A stretch of 41,022 nt of DNA from Candidatus Helarchaeota archaeon (GTDB lineage Archaea; Asgardarchaeota; Lokiarchaeia; Helarchaeales; JABXJV01): contig JABXJV010000184.1 of the NCBI GenBank assembly GCA_013375355.1, positions 1 through 41,022 on the forward strand, read 5' to 3'. Below the pieces are notes generated by a model, which searched no databases, was not told the DNA's origin, and saw only the letters and a program-made list of their open reading frames with translations. Shown piece by piece: positions 7,843 through 15,887 of the stretch. Within the stretch, counting starts at the first letter, position 1, and the number at the start of each line of letters is the position of its first letter. A program made the position numbers and the translations under genes.

Positions 7843-8670
7843 GTGGAAAAGATTCTTCAAGAGTTTTGGATTGTTGAAAAGAAATCAGGCAGATGTATGT
7901 TTAATAGAAGTTATGGTGATGTAGCAACAGATCCAGATCTTTTGACCAGTTTCTTGAGTGCTTTATATCGATTCTCTGAGGAAGTTTCTACTAAACAACA
8001 AGGTATAGAATCTGTAGAAATGGGCGGTTTAAAGTGGGTTTATATTGATAAAGATAACCTATTATATATTGCAGCTGCAGAGAAAATCGATAAAACTTCT
8101 AATATTCGTTCTCAGGTAAATGTAGTAAGGATAAATTTTACTAAAAAATATCCAGAATCTAAAGAGGATGACTTTAGTGAAAAATGGGATGGTAATATTA
8201 CCAAATTTGAAGTATTTACTGAAAAAATTGATGAATTAACAGATCATTGGAAAAAACTTGAAAAAGTTACTGATGCTGCTGAACTGATGGACATTTTGGA
8301 AGTATTTCAACACATTTTTAATCGTTTATCTAAGATAATACATACAATAAAAAAAGGAAGGGAACAACTCGATGAAAAGATGCGACATTTAAAAGAGGTT
8401 TTACCAGAATCTTTTCAAAAAATTTCCTATTCCGATTCCGGATGGGATCTTTTAACAATGAACGTTTTTCAACGAGATATTAATGATCAAGAGCTTATAA
8501 AAGGTTTAAGCACTATGTTAAAATATTATATGGATCTATTGCAGGAGATATTTAAGGAAAAAATGCCACAAATAGTAAGATCTCTTATATTTCCTTATTT
8601 ACGTTCCGATTGGGGCAGAATTTCAAATTTAAAATTAGATAAATTGCTTATAGACCTATTTTTAACTTAA
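7843..8670 (+). CDS. Longin-like domain protein
   Basis: A 275-residue soluble protein that begins at a GTG preceded by AGAAAGA. Residues 5-120 look like a longin fold: WIVEKKSGRCMFNRSYGD, then helix DPDLLTSFLSALYRFSEEV, then GIESVEMGGLKWVYIDKDN, LLYIAAAEK and a second helix with VNVVRINFTKKYPE. This order of sensor strand, helix, two strands and long helix is shared with longin domains of SNARE, adaptor and MON1/HPS proteins and with Asgard longin/roadblock proteins. Residues 120-275 are mostly helical and partly coiled coil (LEVFQHIFNRLSKIIHTIKK). Longin domains act in GTPase regulation and membrane traffic in eukaryotes; the role here is unknown. Its location near the V4R and GTPase genes is suggestive. 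Not proven to be longin without structure prediction. Confidence 0.6.
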   Translation: MEKILQEFWIVEKKSGRCMFNRSYGDVATDPDLLTSFLSALYRFSEEVSTKQQGIESVEMGGLKWVYIDKDNLLYIAAAEKIDKTSNIRSQVNVVRINFTKKYPESKEDDFSEKWDGNITKFEVFTEKIDELTDHWKKLEKVTDAAELMDILEVFQHIFNRLSKIIHTIKKGREQLDEKMRHLKEVLPESFQKISYSDSGWDLLTMNVFQRDINDQELIKGLSTMLKYYMDLLQEIFKEKMPQIVRSLIFPYLRSDWGRISNLKLDKLLIDLFLT

Positions 8671-8801
8671 AAGGTTTTCATATTTTGTTTAAATAAATAG
8701 ACTGTCTTTGATATTTTTATTCGACAGATTATTATACATTAGTAAATTCTTTTCATTGAATCTAAGAAAAAATATGAGAACTTAAAAAATCAAAAGGAAA
8801 A

Positions 8802-8899
8802 GCCGGGGTAGCCAAGTGGTTTACGGCGCGGGCCTTGAGTTTTTTAAGAAAGTCCGTGCTCTTCGGAGCGCGAGGGTTCAAATCCCTCTCCCGGCGCCA
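8802..8899 (+). tRNA. tRNA-Ser (anticodon TGA) with a putative 11-nt intron
   Basis: Acceptor stem GCCGGGG (8802-8808) pairs with TCCCGGC (8889-8895); discriminator G8896 and an encoded CCA follow (8897-8899). The D stem is GCC/GGC (8811-8813/8825-8827), the anticodon stem CGGGC/GTCCG (8829-8833/8852-8856), the long variable arm GCTC-TTCG-GAGC (8858-8869), and the T stem GAGGG/CCCTC around TTCAAAT. The anticodon loop is 18 nt (8834-8851) instead of 7. Splicing at the canonical 37/38 site removes 8840-8850 and leaves CTTGAGA with anticodon TGA. The long variable arm and G73 agree with serine rather than leucine. Within the loop, CTTGA can pair with TTAAG, as the central helix of a bulge-helix-bulge would. 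Confidence 0.9.
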
Positions 8900-8979
8900 A
8901 TATAACTGATAAAATAAAAAAAATGTTATTTATCAAACGAAAATACTTTTCTAACCAAAAAAAGATTCAAAATTTATAT

Positions 8980-9492
8980 TTATTGTCTATTAAGCAATGT
9001 TTTTGCAATATTGTTGAATGCATCAACCACTTTTGTTCCATTTAGAGCACTAGTTTCGAAAAAATGGCAATTTAATTCTGAGGCTAGTTCTGCTCCCTGG
9101 GTACTATCAATTTTTCTTTTATCTTTTAGATCTACTTTATTTCCGAGTAAAACCTTAGGAATAGCCCCTGCATTTTTTAATAATTCCCCGTGCCATTTAG
9201 TTATTGAGTTAAAAGTTCCAGGTCTTGTACAATCATACACAATTATTGCACCCTGCGCTCCTTTATAATAAAGTTGCCTGACTTCTGACCATTTCATTTG
9301 TCCAGCGATATCGTATAGAAGTAATTTAATTAAAATGTTTTCAATTTCAACTTCCTTAATTAGAATATTTGCACCCAAAGTCGGCTTATATTCAGTTTCA
9401 AACTTATGTTCTGAAAATCTCTTTATAAGAGATGTCTTCCCAACGGCTGGATTGCCTATTACAATGACTTTGAATACAAATTTTCTTGACAT
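8980..9492 (-). CDS. Ras/Rab-like small GTPase
   Basis: A 170-residue single-domain Ras-superfamily GTPase with all five motifs: P-loop GNPAVGKTS (13-21), switch I Thr in YKPTLGANI, DIAGQ (61-65), NKVD (118-121) and ETSAL (147-150). Switch II Gln is kept, so intrinsic hydrolysis should be possible. The Rab-type WSEVRQLYYKGAQGAIIVYD segment is present. There is no C-terminal Cys or CaaX box, so it is not lipid-anchored in the eukaryotic way. It lies 30 bases downstream of the V4R gene on the same strand and is probably co-transcribed with it. V4R belongs to the TRAPP (Bet3) fold family, and TRAPP is a Rab exchange factor, so the pair may be functionally linked (inference). Confidence 0.93.
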   Translation of the reverse strand: MSRKFVFKVIVIGNPAVGKTSLIKRFSEHKFETEYKPTLGANILIKEVEIENILIKLLLYDIAGQMKWSEVRQLYYKGAQGAIIVYDCTRPGTFNSITKWHGELLKNAGAIPKVLLGNKVDLKDKRKIDSTQGAELASELNCHFFETSALNGTKVVDAFNNIAKTLLNRQ

Positions 9493-9522
9493 TACAAAAA
9501 AACTCTTTTCATAAGTTAATAA

Positions 9523-10104
9523 TCAACTAATTTTTTCTTTTATTTTAGTGGCTTTCTCAGGTTTAATGATAAATTCACAAGTTTCATTCCCCATAGCAAT
9601 ACACATTATTTCTTTGACAAGAAATTTTTCGCCTGTTGCCTCTTCTTTGAATCTCGCGAGGGTCCCACTAATTATATGGCAAACAGGGTTAGATGAAGTG
9701 ATACCCTGGCTAATAGGATTATTCTTAACTGTAATATGTATTACATCAGGATCATCTATATCTTTCTGGATTGACCATTCTCCTCCTAACCACTCCTCTA
9801 ATTTTTTAATAATATCTTTTAAGGAAATGCCAAATGGGGATAGGTAAAGTGCGAATTTTCTTCCAGACTCGTAAAGAATTGCATGAGTTCCATGACCAAG
9901 AAGAGAATTCATAGATTTTAAAAGTGCACTAAATTCGTCAAACGAGATCGACTCACTAAGGCTGGGTTGAACCTCTTTGTTAATGTATTGAGATAAACCC
10001 GCAAATCGGAGTATACTTTTTTTCCCATCTTCGCCCATTATATCTTTTAGGGCTGTTAATAAAGCTGAAAATACGACCTTCTTTACACTTTGGGTTACAC
10101 TCAA
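9523..10104 (-). CDS. V4R-domain protein (TRAPP/Bet3-fold relative)
   Basis: The open frame extends to 10134, but a strong Shine-Dalgarno, GGGAG, lies inside it, 7 bases before a TTG at 10102-10104. The likely protein is therefore 193 residues, starting MSVTQSVKKVVFSALL. The N-terminal half is helical, with FDEFSALLKSMNSLLGHGTHAILYESG. The C-terminal half has the V4R signature: NPVCHIISGTLARFKEEATG, then FLVKEIMCIAMGNETCEFII, where paired Cys residues can bind metal or a ligand. V4R is homologous in fold to TRAPP subunits Bet3/Trs33 and to ligand-sensing domains. It is followed by a Rab-like GTPase after a 30-base gap. A ligand sensor and a GTPase regulator are both possible. Confidence 0.78.
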   Translation of the reverse strand: MSVTQSVKKVVFSALLTALKDIMGEDGKKSILRFAGLSQYINKEVQPSLSESISFDEFSALLKSMNSLLGHGTHAILYESGRKFALYLSPFGISLKDIIKKLEEWLGGEWSIQKDIDDPDVIHITVKNNPISQGITSSNPVCHIISGTLARFKEEATGEKFLVKEIMCIAMGNETCEFIIKPEKATKIKEKIS

Positions 10105-10262
10105 AGTTAAACTCCCGAATATAAATGATCTCAAATAGATTGAAATTTTGTTATATCTGTTATTAAACGAATTTTTTTTTAAATATGTTTTAAACTAGTT
10201 ATTAATTCTTTTAGAAAATCTCTATAAAAAGTTTTAATTTACAATCTTAAAATATAATAAAT

Positions 10263-11204
10263 CTAGATTTTGCCAATTTTTTGTTGAAACCAATTAATTT
10301 CATCAGAAAGTGCTTCAGATAATGGAGTGAACTTTTTGATATTAAGATCCTTTTTCAATTTATTTGGATTTGAGATTAATTTCAAAATGTCTCCTTTCCA
10401 ACTGAAACCAGTGTAGGTTAATTTAGTATTATTTAGGTTTAATTCTTTCAAAATCTTTATAGCAAGCTCTGTTATAGAAATACCAACGCCAGTTCCCAAA
10501 TTATATGCTTCTCCATCAGAAATCGCTTTTTCAGCACAATCAATAAAAATTTTTACCACATCACCCACATAAATAAAATCTCGAATATTTTTTCCAGTAC
10601 CTAAAATATCTAAATTCGAATTATCTTTTTTCAATTTATTTAAAAAATCAAAAATTACATATCTTGGTTGACGTGGACCGATTGCGTTAAAAATTCTTAA
10701 AGATGTAAATTTTATTCCATAAGTTTCTTGAAACGCAAACCCATACAATTCCGCTGCTAATTTGGAGGCACCATAAGGCGATATTGGCATTTTTGAATGT
10801 TCTTCATTAATTGGTAAATATTTAGGTTCTCCAAAAATAGCTGCACTTGAAGCATAGACTATCTTTTTTACTTCAGAATCCAAACAAGTCTTGAGTAAAT
10901 TAAAAGTACCTGTCATATTTGACATATAATCTAGTGTTGGATTTTCAACACTCATGGGAACACTAGCATTTGCAGCTATATGAAAAATAATATCAATATC
11001 AGAAACGACTTTTTGGATTACATCAAGTTTGGATATATCCTCTTCTATGAATTCAATCTTATCTAAATGTTCTAAATTTTGTTTGAACCCAGAAGATAAA
11101 TCATCTATAACCCTAATTGTAACCCCATTCTTGACCAAAGCATCAACTAGATGTGAACCAATGAATCCTGCGCCTCCAGTAACAAGAACACGAGAGTATT
11201 TCAT
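10263..11204 (-). CDS. NAD-dependent sugar epimerase (GalE/UDP-glucose 4-epimerase family)
   Basis: A 313-residue extended SDR. Evidence: N-terminal VLVTGGAGFIGSHL (NAD Rossmann GxxGxxG), VIDDLSSG, the DI pair in FIEEDISK, HIAANASVP, the catalytic SSAA Ser region and YGASK (Tyr-x-x-x-Lys), then LRIFNAIGPRQ and the RDFIYVGDVV substrate segment. The best match is archaeal GalE-like UDP-glucose/UDP-GlcNAc 4-epimerases or dTDP-glucose dehydratase relatives; exact substrate not determined. It acts in the cytosol on nucleotide sugars for glycoconjugates. It is divergent from a second extended SDR (11384 onward) across 179 bases, and a GT2 and a GT-C-like gene follow, so this is a surface-glycan locus. 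Confidence 0.85.
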   Translation of the reverse strand: MKYSRVLVTGGAGFIGSHLVDALVKNGVTIRVIDDLSSGFKQNLEHLDKIEFIEEDISKLDVIQKVVSDIDIIFHIAANASVPMSVENPTLDYMSNMTGTFNLLKTCLDSEVKKIVYASSAAIFGEPKYLPINEEHSKMPISPYGASKLAAELYGFAFQETYGIKFTSLRIFNAIGPRQPRYVIFDFLNKLKKDNSNLDILGTGKNIRDFIYVGDVVKIFIDCAEKAISDGEAYNLGTGVGISITELAIKILKELNLNNTKLTYTGFSWKGDILKLISNPNKLKKDLNIKKFTPLSEALSDEINWFQQKIGKI

Positions 11205-11383
11205 TTTTTATACCTTAATGAAAAACCTATTTAATCTTAAAAAATGTATTTGGTTGTTTTATAAAAATTTATAAATTGATTATTTACTTCAAAAAAATAA
11301 AAGTTAAAAGATTTATTTGACTCGTAAAGTTTTTAAAAATAAGTCGTATTTGTCGAAATATATTTAACTTGGTTGTAATCTAA

Positions 11384-12511
11384 ATGCCAAATAGACTCGA
11401 TGAAATTAAACAGAAATTGCGTAAAGAAGGATATTTAGTTGATCCTGACAATATGGAACCATATTTAAAAAAATTTGAAGGTATCAAATTTAAAGATCTA
11501 ACAAAACCAGAATATTGGAAAGATAGCAGGGTTTTTATAACAGGAATAAGTGGCTTTGTCGGGAGTCACCTAACTGATAAATTATTAGAATTTGGTGCTA
11601 AAGTAGGGGGGTTAATTCGGAGACATAGCGTTCCAGAATACCCCAATATAAAGCATGTCATGGAAAAAATAACCACATTTGAGGGAGATTTAAAATATTT
11701 AGATCCCATCATTGTTGCTTTTAGAAAATTTGAACCAGAATATGTTTTTCATCTAGGTGCACAAAGTTTTGTTCCTACATCAATACGAAATCCTATAGAA
11801 ACTTACGAAACTAATGTAATTGGGACTTCTAATGTACTCGAAGCTGTCAGAATTCTTGATGGCATTAGTATTGAAGCAGTACAGATGGCATGCTCGTCGG
11901 AACAATATGGTAGGGTATATATCGATGAGTTGCCAATAAAAGAGACCAATCCTATACGCCCATTATCTCCTTATGCTGCCTCTAAACAAGCATGCGAACA
12001 TATTTGTCTTACACATTTCGAAAATTATAAAATTCCGGTCAGAATTACTCGAGGATTCAATCACACAGGTGCCAGACGTGGATTACAGTTTGTTACATCT
12101 GTAATCACAAGACAAATCGCCCGTGCTAAAAATTCTGATAATAAGAAGATAATTATTGGTAATCCTGCACCAGTTAGAGATTTCACTGATGTCCGAGATA
12201 TTCTACAAGGATATTTGTTAAGCGTAGAAAAAGGTAAAAATGGAGATATTGTAAATTTGGGTCATGGAGCTGGTATATCAATAGGAGATTTAGTTATATT
12301 ATCTGCAAGAGTTGCCAACTTGGAAAAATATGATCTTATTATAGATAAAAGTCGATTTCGTAAAGCAGATGTTGAAGTATTAATATGTGACTATTCCAAA
12401 GCAAAAAAAGAATATGGATATTATCCTCAATTACCAATAATTAAATCAATAAAGGATAGTATAGAGTACTTCGAGAAAAATCCAAGATTAATGTATATGG
12501 AAAGACATTAA
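11384..12511 (+). CDS. NAD-dependent nucleotide-sugar dehydratase/epimerase, GDP-mannose 4,6-dehydratase-like
   Basis: A 375-residue extended SDR with an extra 45-residue N-terminal segment (MPNRLDEIKQKLRKEGYLVD) before the Rossmann motif VFITGISGFVGSHLTDKL. Other motifs: FHLGAQSFVPTSIRNP, ETNVIGTSNVLEAV, the CSSEQYG segment, PYAASKQACEH (Tyr-x-x-x-Lys), TRGFNHTGARR and VRDFTDVRD. The GAQS...S and FNHTGARRG elements are typical of GDP-mannose 4,6-dehydratases, which make GDP-4-keto-6-deoxymannose, the precursor of deoxy sugars. CDP-glucose 4,6-dehydratase is an alternative. The 45-residue N-terminal extension is unusual and could be an oligomerisation arm. It belongs to the sugar locus shared with the neighbouring epimerase and glycosyltransferases. 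Confidence 0.78.
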   Translation: MPNRLDEIKQKLRKEGYLVDPDNMEPYLKKFEGIKFKDLTKPEYWKDSRVFITGISGFVGSHLTDKLLEFGAKVGGLIRRHSVPEYPNIKHVMEKITTFEGDLKYLDPIIVAFRKFEPEYVFHLGAQSFVPTSIRNPIETYETNVIGTSNVLEAVRILDGISIEAVQMACSSEQYGRVYIDELPIKETNPIRPLSPYAASKQACEHICLTHFENYKIPVRITRGFNHTGARRGLQFVTSVITRQIARAKNSDNKKIIIGNPAPVRDFTDVRDILQGYLLSVEKGKNGDIVNLGHGAGISIGDLVILSARVANLEKYDLIIDKSRFRKADVEVLICDYSKAKKEYGYYPQLPIIKSIKDSIEYFEKNPRLMYMERH

Positions 12512-12661
12512 AAATTCAACAAGATCTTATAATCTTTTATTTCTTCAATTTTTCCTAAATCGTAAAATTGATTAATAACTTTTAATAAGGATTTTATCAA
12601 TAAAATCTAAACAATTAAAACAGTTCATAACCAGAATTTATTTACCTCCGGGCAAAGGAAA

Positions 12662-13900
12662 ATGGCTTTAACTCTATTAGACAACATAACAATTGCAGTT
12701 ATAGTTGTTAGTGTATGGTATATAATATATCATTTTGCTATCTATTACGGCATATACCACCGAGTTCAATGGAATGAATTTTTATATGGTGAAGGTTTTA
12801 AACCAGCTATTTCTGTAATCATAGCTTCCAAGAATGAAGAAAAAGATATTGAAAATTGTTTAAATGCTATTCTTAATCAGGATTATCCAGAAAACAAGTT
12901 TGAAATACTAGTTGTTGATGAATCCACCGATAATACACCTAATATTATTAATAATATTGCCAAAAGGTATCCTGAGGGAAAAATCAAATTAATTAGACCT
13001 CCCCCACCCCCTCCGCATATTAATGGTATCTCTTATTCAATTACTAAAGGTGTAAGAGCCGCTAAAAACGAAGTAATTGCAGTTACTGAAGCTGATTGTA
13101 TACCTTCGCGCGAATGGCTAAAATTTATTGTTTATCCTTTAACTCCTCATAATCCTGATGAAGTAGGAATAGTGGGGAGTCATGGTATAATTATTGGTGA
13201 TAGTTTAAGTGCAAATCTTCAAAGACTCGAATTCAGTGGATTTTTATTTGCATTTTTAGGAGCACTTGATAGAGCGAGACAGTCTGTGGGGGTAGGTGGT
13301 GCCTCGTGGGGTGGTAGTATGTGCTTTAGAAAGAAATCATTCGAACAAATTAGGGGATATGAAGGTGTCGAACATATCCATTTACAAGATATCGCACTTA
13401 CTTGGAAATTTGCTAAAGCCGGTTTTAAGACTGCATTTCTATTCAATCAAAGGGTTAAAGTAGTAACTAGACCTCACCCACAACCAATTAAGCAACGACT
13501 TAGATGGTTTCGAGGTGGATGGCAATGTCGTTTTCACTATACTTATCATATTGGCGCAGTAAATATATATGGAGTTCCCTTAGCAATCGAGATGTTTTCC
13601 TTAATTTTAATAATTTTAGCAATTTTTGAGATAATACCTATGCATTTAGGCCATATCGGGTTTATTTTACTTTTAATCACTACTCTCATGAAATATTTAA
13701 CTTTATTACAATTCACAAAATCTAAATTGTTGTTAGGAAACTACAAACATAGCTGGAAAGCGATTCTCCTTTATGGATTTTGGATGTTTATAATACAATG
13801 GATTTGGTTCATTAGTATATTTACAAAGCCAAAATACAAATGGAAAGAGGTAGAAAAATACAAGGATGAAGAAATTTCTTCTTATATGAATACTATATGA
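12662..13900 (+). CDS. Membrane-anchored family 2 glycosyltransferase
   Basis: A 412-residue GT2 with one N-terminal membrane helix (about 8-30) and about three C-terminal ones (about 302-385), so the catalytic domain faces the cytosol. The GT-A core shows ISVIIASKNEEKDIENCLNA, ILVVDESTDNT, the metal-binding E-A-D of VTEADCIPSREW, and LQDIALTWKFAKAG with the catalytic Asp. QRLRWFRGGW is the Q/RxxRW motif found in processive enzymes such as cellulose, chitin and hyaluronan synthases. An oddity is the run IRPPPPPPHINGIS in the loop where most relatives have a basic donor-binding stretch. The start is ATG at 12662 after GGGCAAAGGAAA. It probably builds or extends a surface polysaccharide or lipid-linked glycan; the sugar is unknown. 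Confidence 0.85.
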   Translation: MALTLLDNITIAVIVVSVWYIIYHFAIYYGIYHRVQWNEFLYGEGFKPAISVIIASKNEEKDIENCLNAILNQDYPENKFEILVVDESTDNTPNIINNIAKRYPEGKIKLIRPPPPPPHINGISYSITKGVRAAKNEVIAVTEADCIPSREWLKFIVYPLTPHNPDEVGIVGSHGIIIGDSLSANLQRLEFSGFLFAFLGALDRARQSVGVGGASWGGSMCFRKKSFEQIRGYEGVEHIHLQDIALTWKFAKAGFKTAFLFNQRVKVVTRPHPQPIKQRLRWFRGGWQCRFHYTYHIGAVNIYGVPLAIEMFSLILIILAIFEIIPMHLGHIGFILLLITTLMKYLTLLQFTKSKLLLGNYKHSWKAILLYGFWMFIIQWIWFISIFTKPKYKWKEVEKYKDEEISSYMNTI

Positions 13901-13949
13901 TAATTTATCTAGTTTTTAGCTTTTATTAAGAAGATTTTTATAATCAATA

Positions 13950-15125
13950 TTAGTGAGTTTCTAATTCTTTGTAAAAATCTTCTTTTTTATAGTAAAATAA
14001 TAAAGGAATTAATAAAATAAACCAATAGTGATATAATCCAGTCTGATTAGCAATAATTAAAGCACAATACGTTATAATCATATAGTCAAATGTTCGATCT
14101 CTATCATTACTAGTGAAATTATGAAGTAACAAAATACAAAGGGTGATTATTGCTAGGATTGTTAAATACGTACTAATTTGAATACCAAAATCAAATTGAA
14201 AATTAAAAGGATATAGTAACCATATAAGGGGAAGAGGTTCAGAAGTTAAATTATTTAAAGTGCAAAATAATTGGTATGCAGGTACATTTAACCCACTTCC
14301 AGTCATATTATATACCAATGCAGGTATTGAACAAGCGTAAGCAATTGGAACATCCTTAGCCCAAATACTTGTCCAGGGAATATATTGGCGTCCGAATTGC
14401 ATTAAAAAAACATCATTAGTAAAAATTTTCGGCCCCAATACAAAAAAAATCCCAAGTACGATTATGGCGGGCACTAATCCAATAATAAATTTTTTCAATT
14501 TATTCCTATGATATATAAAAATAAAACTTATGAAAATCAAGATATATTGATATGATATAGCTGCTAGGGCGAAATAAAAGGATGATAATTTAGTGTTTTC
14601 AAGATTAATAAATCCTAATGCCATTAAGAAGAATAATGAATTAAAAAAACTGAAGGCTCCAACCAACACCATGATTGGATTTGCCCAATAAATCCATGAA
14701 ATTTTTTTAAATGTTTCATATTTGTGAAGATGATAAAAAGTAAGAAAGTCAAAAATATTATTCATTAACACAAATGCTGGCATGAAATCCATTGTGCCAA
14801 TGGTAGCAAATTCAGCAGGCCATAATAAGGTCGGTAAATATAAAATAAACATAAATGGACCATAACCAAAATTGTTTTGATTGTGACCTTCGAAATAACC
14901 ATAATTAAAAATCTTTAAAAAATACCATTGCCCATATGGATTGATTCCTCTACCAATATAAATCAAGCCTTTATAGACTATTTCATTCATATCATTTAAA
15001 TCATTTAATAAATTCGCAAGACCTAAAAGGACAAAAATTGATGAAATTCGAATAATCAATCCAAATATAAATGCCCTAGTTCTGATAAGTTCTTTGAAAT
15101 AGTCCAAACTATAATTTAAAGTCAT
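13950..15125 (-). CDS. Polytopic membrane protein, GT-C-like glycosyltransferase candidate
   Basis: A 391-residue protein with about nine or ten hydrophobic helices and very few charged residues between them. The first outer loop contains YIGRGINPYGQWYFLKIFNY and NNFGYGPFMFILYLP, which recalls the NPY and acidic first-loop region of polyprenol-phosphate-dependent GT-C mannosyl/arabinosyltransferases (DUF2029-like). I do not see a clear DxD/ExD, so the assignment is from topology and that motif. It would act at the membrane using a lipid-linked sugar. It converges with the GT2 gene, with 49 bases between stop codons, and it starts back to back with the ribosomal operon. An O-antigen-polymerase-like or other multi-pass function is possible. 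Confidence 0.5.
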   Translation of the reverse strand: MTLNYSLDYFKELIRTRAFIFGLIIRISSIFVLLGLANLLNDLNDMNEIVYKGLIYIGRGINPYGQWYFLKIFNYGYFEGHNQNNFGYGPFMFILYLPTLLWPAEFATIGTMDFMPAFVLMNNIFDFLTFYHLHKYETFKKISWIYWANPIMVLVGAFSFFNSLFFLMALGFINLENTKLSSFYFALAAISYQYILIFISFIFIYHRNKLKKFIIGLVPAIIVLGIFFVLGPKIFTNDVFLMQFGRQYIPWTSIWAKDVPIAYACSIPALVYNMTGSGLNVPAYQLFCTLNNLTSEPLPLIWLLYPFNFQFDFGIQISTYLTILAIITLCILLLHNFTSNDRDRTFDYMIITYCALIIANQTGLYHYWFILLIPLLFYYKKEDFYKELETH

Positions 15126-15406
15126 AAATTCGAATCATCCTTTGATAAATAGGTAATTATTAAATTTTTACTATTGAATATAGTAAAAATGTTAAGAAAT
15201 ATTAATAAAATTATTTAATAATGACTACATTAGAAAAAAGGTAGATCTTAAGAAGAACTAGCAAGATGAATTTGAAAGATAAGAGTTTTAAATTATCCCT
15301 CATCTTCATATATTACACTGATAAAGAAAGAACAAAAAAATAAAATTAGAATATAAGATAAAATTTTATATCTCATATGTAAATTAAATAAAAAAAGGAA
15401 ATCTTT
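15126..15406. promoter_or_regulatory. Promoter region of the uS13 ribosomal operon
   Basis: A 281-base divergent spacer. Near the ribosomal operon, TTTTATAT at about 15364-15371 is a TATA-like box, and AAAAAAAGGAAATCTTT directly before the ATG supplies a Shine-Dalgarno (AGGAAA). ATATAA and TTATAT flank the A/T block as a short inverted repeat. No RNA gene or ORF was recognised. Confidence 0.4.
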
Positions 15407-15874
15407 ATGTCATCGGAATTTCGTCATATAATTCGTCTATTTGGAACAGACTTAGACGGTACAAAACCATTAAAATATGGTTTAATTAAAGTTCGTGGTA
15501 TAAACCAACGCTTTGCTAGTGTGGTTATTAATAAGGCAAATTTGTCTCCAACTGTTCGTCTTGGCACTTTAACTGATAAAGAAATCAAAAAAATAGAAGA
15601 GATCATACTCCATCCACAAGAAAATGGAGTTCCATCTTGGTTATTGAATAGGCAAAAGGATATAATTAAGGGAGGAGATCACCATATTATTGGATCCGAC
15701 TTAATACTGGTAAATAAAAGCGATATCGATAGGCTGAAAAGAACTAGAAGTTATAAAGGAATTCGACACCAACTTGGATTAAAATTGAGAGGACAAAGAA
15801 CACGTACTACAGGAAGGAGAGGTGGAGTTGTGGGAGTACATCGCAAAAGACTAATGAAACAGATGAAGAAATAA
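15407..15874 (+). CDS. rps13: 30S ribosomal protein uS13
   Basis: A 155-residue archaeal/eukaryotic-length S13. The start FRHIIRLFGTDLDG and the helix-two-turn-helix region with SYKGIRHQLGLKLRGQRTRT followed by the basic GRRGGVVGVHRKR tail are diagnostic. It sits at the top of the small subunit head and touches the large subunit and P-site tRNA. It is the first gene of the cluster uS13-uS4-uS11-Rpo3-eL18-uL13-uS9-Rpo10, in the order seen in most archaea. The uS4 ATG follows 13 bases after its stop, preceded by AAAGGTGG. Confidence 0.97.
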   Translation: MSSEFRHIIRLFGTDLDGTKPLKYGLIKVRGINQRFASVVINKANLSPTVRLGTLTDKEIKKIEEIILHPQENGVPSWLLNRQKDIIKGGDHHIIGSDLILVNKSDIDRLKRTRSYKGIRHQLGLKLRGQRTRTTGRRGGVVGVHRKRLMKQMKK

Positions 15875-15887
15875 AAGGTGGAAATTT

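Noticed and set aside
8802..8899. tRNA-Leu as the identity, because of the long variable arm
   Set aside because: The discriminator base is G and the spliced anticodon is TGA, both pointing to serine.
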